From Candidatus Caccovivens faecavium (GTDB taxonomy: Bacteria; Bacillota; Clostridia; Christensenellales; UBA1242), in the NCBI GenBank assembly GCA_018715545.1, contig DVLK01000093.1:1-5745 (forward strand): a stretch of DNA of 5,745 bases, read 5' to 3'. The notes beneath the pieces were generated by a model, which had not been told where the DNA came from, did not search any database, and was given only the letters and a program-made list of their open reading frames with translations. Position 1 is the first letter of the stretch. Each line of letters opens with the position of its first letter. This document shows positions 4,651-5,745 of this stretch, one piece after another. Position numbers and translations under genes: made by a program.

Positions 4651-5586
4651 TTATTTTTCCAACATTTTACCAAGTTTGTTCATCATATCTGTTTTATAAG
4701 ATAAAAGTGAATGAGTATATCTTTGCAAAGTTACAGTAGGATTTTTGTGGCCCATAATCTCTGCTAAACTTTTTACATCAATTCCAAGTTCTACAGCACG
4801 AGTCGCAAAAGTATGCCTTAATGAATGAAAATTCTTATATGGTATATTTAATTTTTTAAGAATGAGTTCATAAGTTCGTTGATAAGACCTTGTTCCCACA
4901 ACACCATTTTTGTTTGTTGAAACAATATGGTCAAATTTGCTTTTCTTGTGTAATTGTTTTAGTTTGTTGAGTAATTGCTTAGGAATAGGAATTATTCTGA
5001 TTGACGACTTTGTTTTTGGAGTGTCTATTATTGTATGCCACTCTCCATTTTGTTTTAGGCGATATGCTTCTTTATTAACATTAAGCAATCCTTTTTCAAA
5101 ATCAATGTCTTCCCAAGTCAAAGATAATAACTCTCCAATACGAAGTCCGGTATATAAGCATATTACAATACCTATATGATTTGCTTTTTTAGAGTTCATA
5201 CAATATTGTTCGAGTAATTGTTGTTCTTGCTTTTCAAATGCAGTAATAGGTTTTTCTGTTGCTGATGGCAATTTAATTTTGTTTGTGTATTCTTTATCTA
5301 CAAGTTCAAGAGAAACGGCATTAGCAAGAGCTTGTTTTAATACATTCACAATCGCGATTACGGAATTGTTAGCAAGAGCTTGACCTGTTTTAAGATTTCC
5401 TTTTTCAACTTTTTCAAGGACAAAGTCTTGTAAAAGTTGTGGAGAAAGTTCATCTAATTCTTTATCTCCAAGGCAGTAATTGATGTGCTTTTCTATGATG
5501 TATTTGTATCTATCATAAGTTCTAAGCTTTACTGTGTATTTGATATATTTGTTTAGCCATATATCAAGCCATTCTTTTAGTTTCAT
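4651..5586 (-). CDS. Second tyrosine recombinase, without arm-binding domain
   Basis: A 311-residue tyrosine recombinase. Residues ~1-105 form a SAM-like core-binding domain starting MKLKEWLDIWLNKYIK; no AP2-like domain precedes it, and the good ribosome site (GGAGG ~10 bases before the ATG at 5586) argues against a truncated start. The catalytic domain (~115-305) is complete: R149 (YTGLRIGE), K191 (DTPKTKSSIR), H254 and R257 (FHSLRHTF), H280 (MGH) and Y290 (QRYTHS). The length is close to XerC/D (~300), but the sequence style (NLKTGQALANNSV, PTVTLQRYTHSL) is that of phage/transposon integrases of Clostridia-type genomes. It is clearly not a duplicate of the integrase at 279-1607. No att core or terminator is recognisable after its stop, and no convincing promoter upstream. 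It could serve this element, belong to a second element, or act on a local inversion or resolution site. Confidence 0.93.
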   Translation of the reverse strand: MKLKEWLDIWLNKYIKYTVKLRTYDRYKYIIEKHINYCLGDKELDELSPQLLQDFVLEKVEKGNLKTGQALANNSVIAIVNVLKQALANAVSLELVDKEYTNKIKLPSATEKPITAFEKQEQQLLEQYCMNSKKANHIGIVICLYTGLRIGELLSLTWEDIDFEKGLLNVNKEAYRLKQNGEWHTIIDTPKTKSSIRIIPIPKQLLNKLKQLHKKSKFDHIVSTNKNGVVGTRSYQRTYELILKKLNIPYKNFHSLRHTFATRAVELGIDVKSLAEIMGHKNPTVTLQRYTHSLLSYKTDMMNKLGKMLEK

Positions 5587-5745
5587 ATGTTTTTCACCTC
5601 CGATTATATTTTAATATTTCTGAGCCCGTCCTCTATTATTAAAAGGACATCTAAACTCCAAAAATTAAGGGAGTAAATGAAAAACTGCAAAAATTTTTTA
5701 AAAAATATTTTTTAACCATAGAAAAAAGACCTACTATTCTCATAA
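5587..5745. other. Gene-free right end upstream of the second recombinase
   Basis: Apart from the recombinase ribosome site (GGAGG, complement of 5597-5601) I see only a GTCCT/AGGAC inverted repeat (5628-5632 with 5644-5648) and alternating A and T runs (5689-5714). A minus-strand TATAAT (5608-5603) is too close to the start codon to be the promoter of a leadered transcript. There is no copy of the tRNA 3' end or of TGCCTAATAAAA, so the opposite attachment site is not here. Confidence 0.6.

Noticed and set aside
4136..5179. Plus-strand open frames at 4136-4333 and 4910-5179
   Set aside because: They lie antisense within the sigma-like gene and the second recombinase, whose catalytic motifs are unmistakable.
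5603..5608. Minus-strand TATAAT before the second recombinase
   Set aside because: Initiation would fall within the GGAGG ribosome site, so it cannot drive a transcript using that site.
5621..5648. Possible guanidine (mini-ykkC-like) riboswitch because of GGACGG beside a stem
   Set aside because: The paired ACGR-loop hairpins required for that class cannot be formed; only one weak stem exists.
5677..5715. 12-codon plus-strand peptide MKNCKNFLKNIF with GGGAG upstream
   Set aside because: The ribosome-site-like bases are attractive, but the peptide is mostly A/T-run codons, nothing follows it in the window, and chance is likely.
1..5745. Alternative genetic code (TGA as tryptophan)
   Set aside because: All supported genes end in TAA and tryptophans seen are TGG; no reading frame is interrupted by TGA where a domain continues, so nothing indicates recoding.

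Overview
The window is AT-rich, and the genes have strong Shine-Dalgarno sequences (GGAGG/AGGAGG), TAA stops, a tRNA with encoded CCA, and hairpin-plus-T-run terminators. This points to a low-GC Bacillota (Firmicutes) genome, possibly a gut Clostridia or Bacilli lineage; I cannot name a species. Every convincing protein gene is on the minus strand, so the module reads from right to left.

Left edge (1-278): the 3' end of a tRNA gene, probably tRNA-Lys, with its terminator. After it comes a gene-free stretch with four copies of TGCCTAATAAAA and a 16-bp palindrome, then a very strong hairpin terminator. This is the classical attL of an element inserted into a tRNA 3' end: core site in the tRNA, arm-type repeats, then the integrase gene. 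Positions 279-1818 hold a tyrosine integrase with an AP2-like arm-binding domain and, overlapping its start, an excisionase-type HTH protein.

Middle (1819-3798): a 225-base gene-free region holds five TAGAA-type repeats, an intrinsic terminator in the leader of xis-int, and an 87-bp nested imperfect palindrome just past the relaxase stop. It is a candidate transfer origin or single-strand origin. Then come a MobL-like relaxase (HxxxxD...HIH metal-binding motif) and, overlapping it by 20 bases, a small probable relaxosome accessory protein with its own extended -10 promoter.

Right part (3799-5745): a 250-aa protein with a sigma-70 region-4-like HTH and a C-terminal half I do not recognise, driven by a TGTTATAAT promoter with two 11-bp direct repeats upstream. 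Beyond it is a second, clearly different tyrosine recombinase of 311 aa that lacks an arm-binding domain. The last ~160 bases hold no gene.

Taken together this is best read as one end of an integrative mobilizable element (IME): integrase and excisionase move it in and out of the tRNA, while relaxase and accessory protein let it be mobilised by a helper's conjugation machinery. No type IV secretion, replication or cargo gene is visible, and the other attachment site is outside the window. Whether the second recombinase belongs to the same element, or marks a second nested or tandem element, cannot be decided here. The component families are known; the features least explained by them are the palindrome, the leader terminator with its repeats, and the sigma-like protein's C-terminal half.
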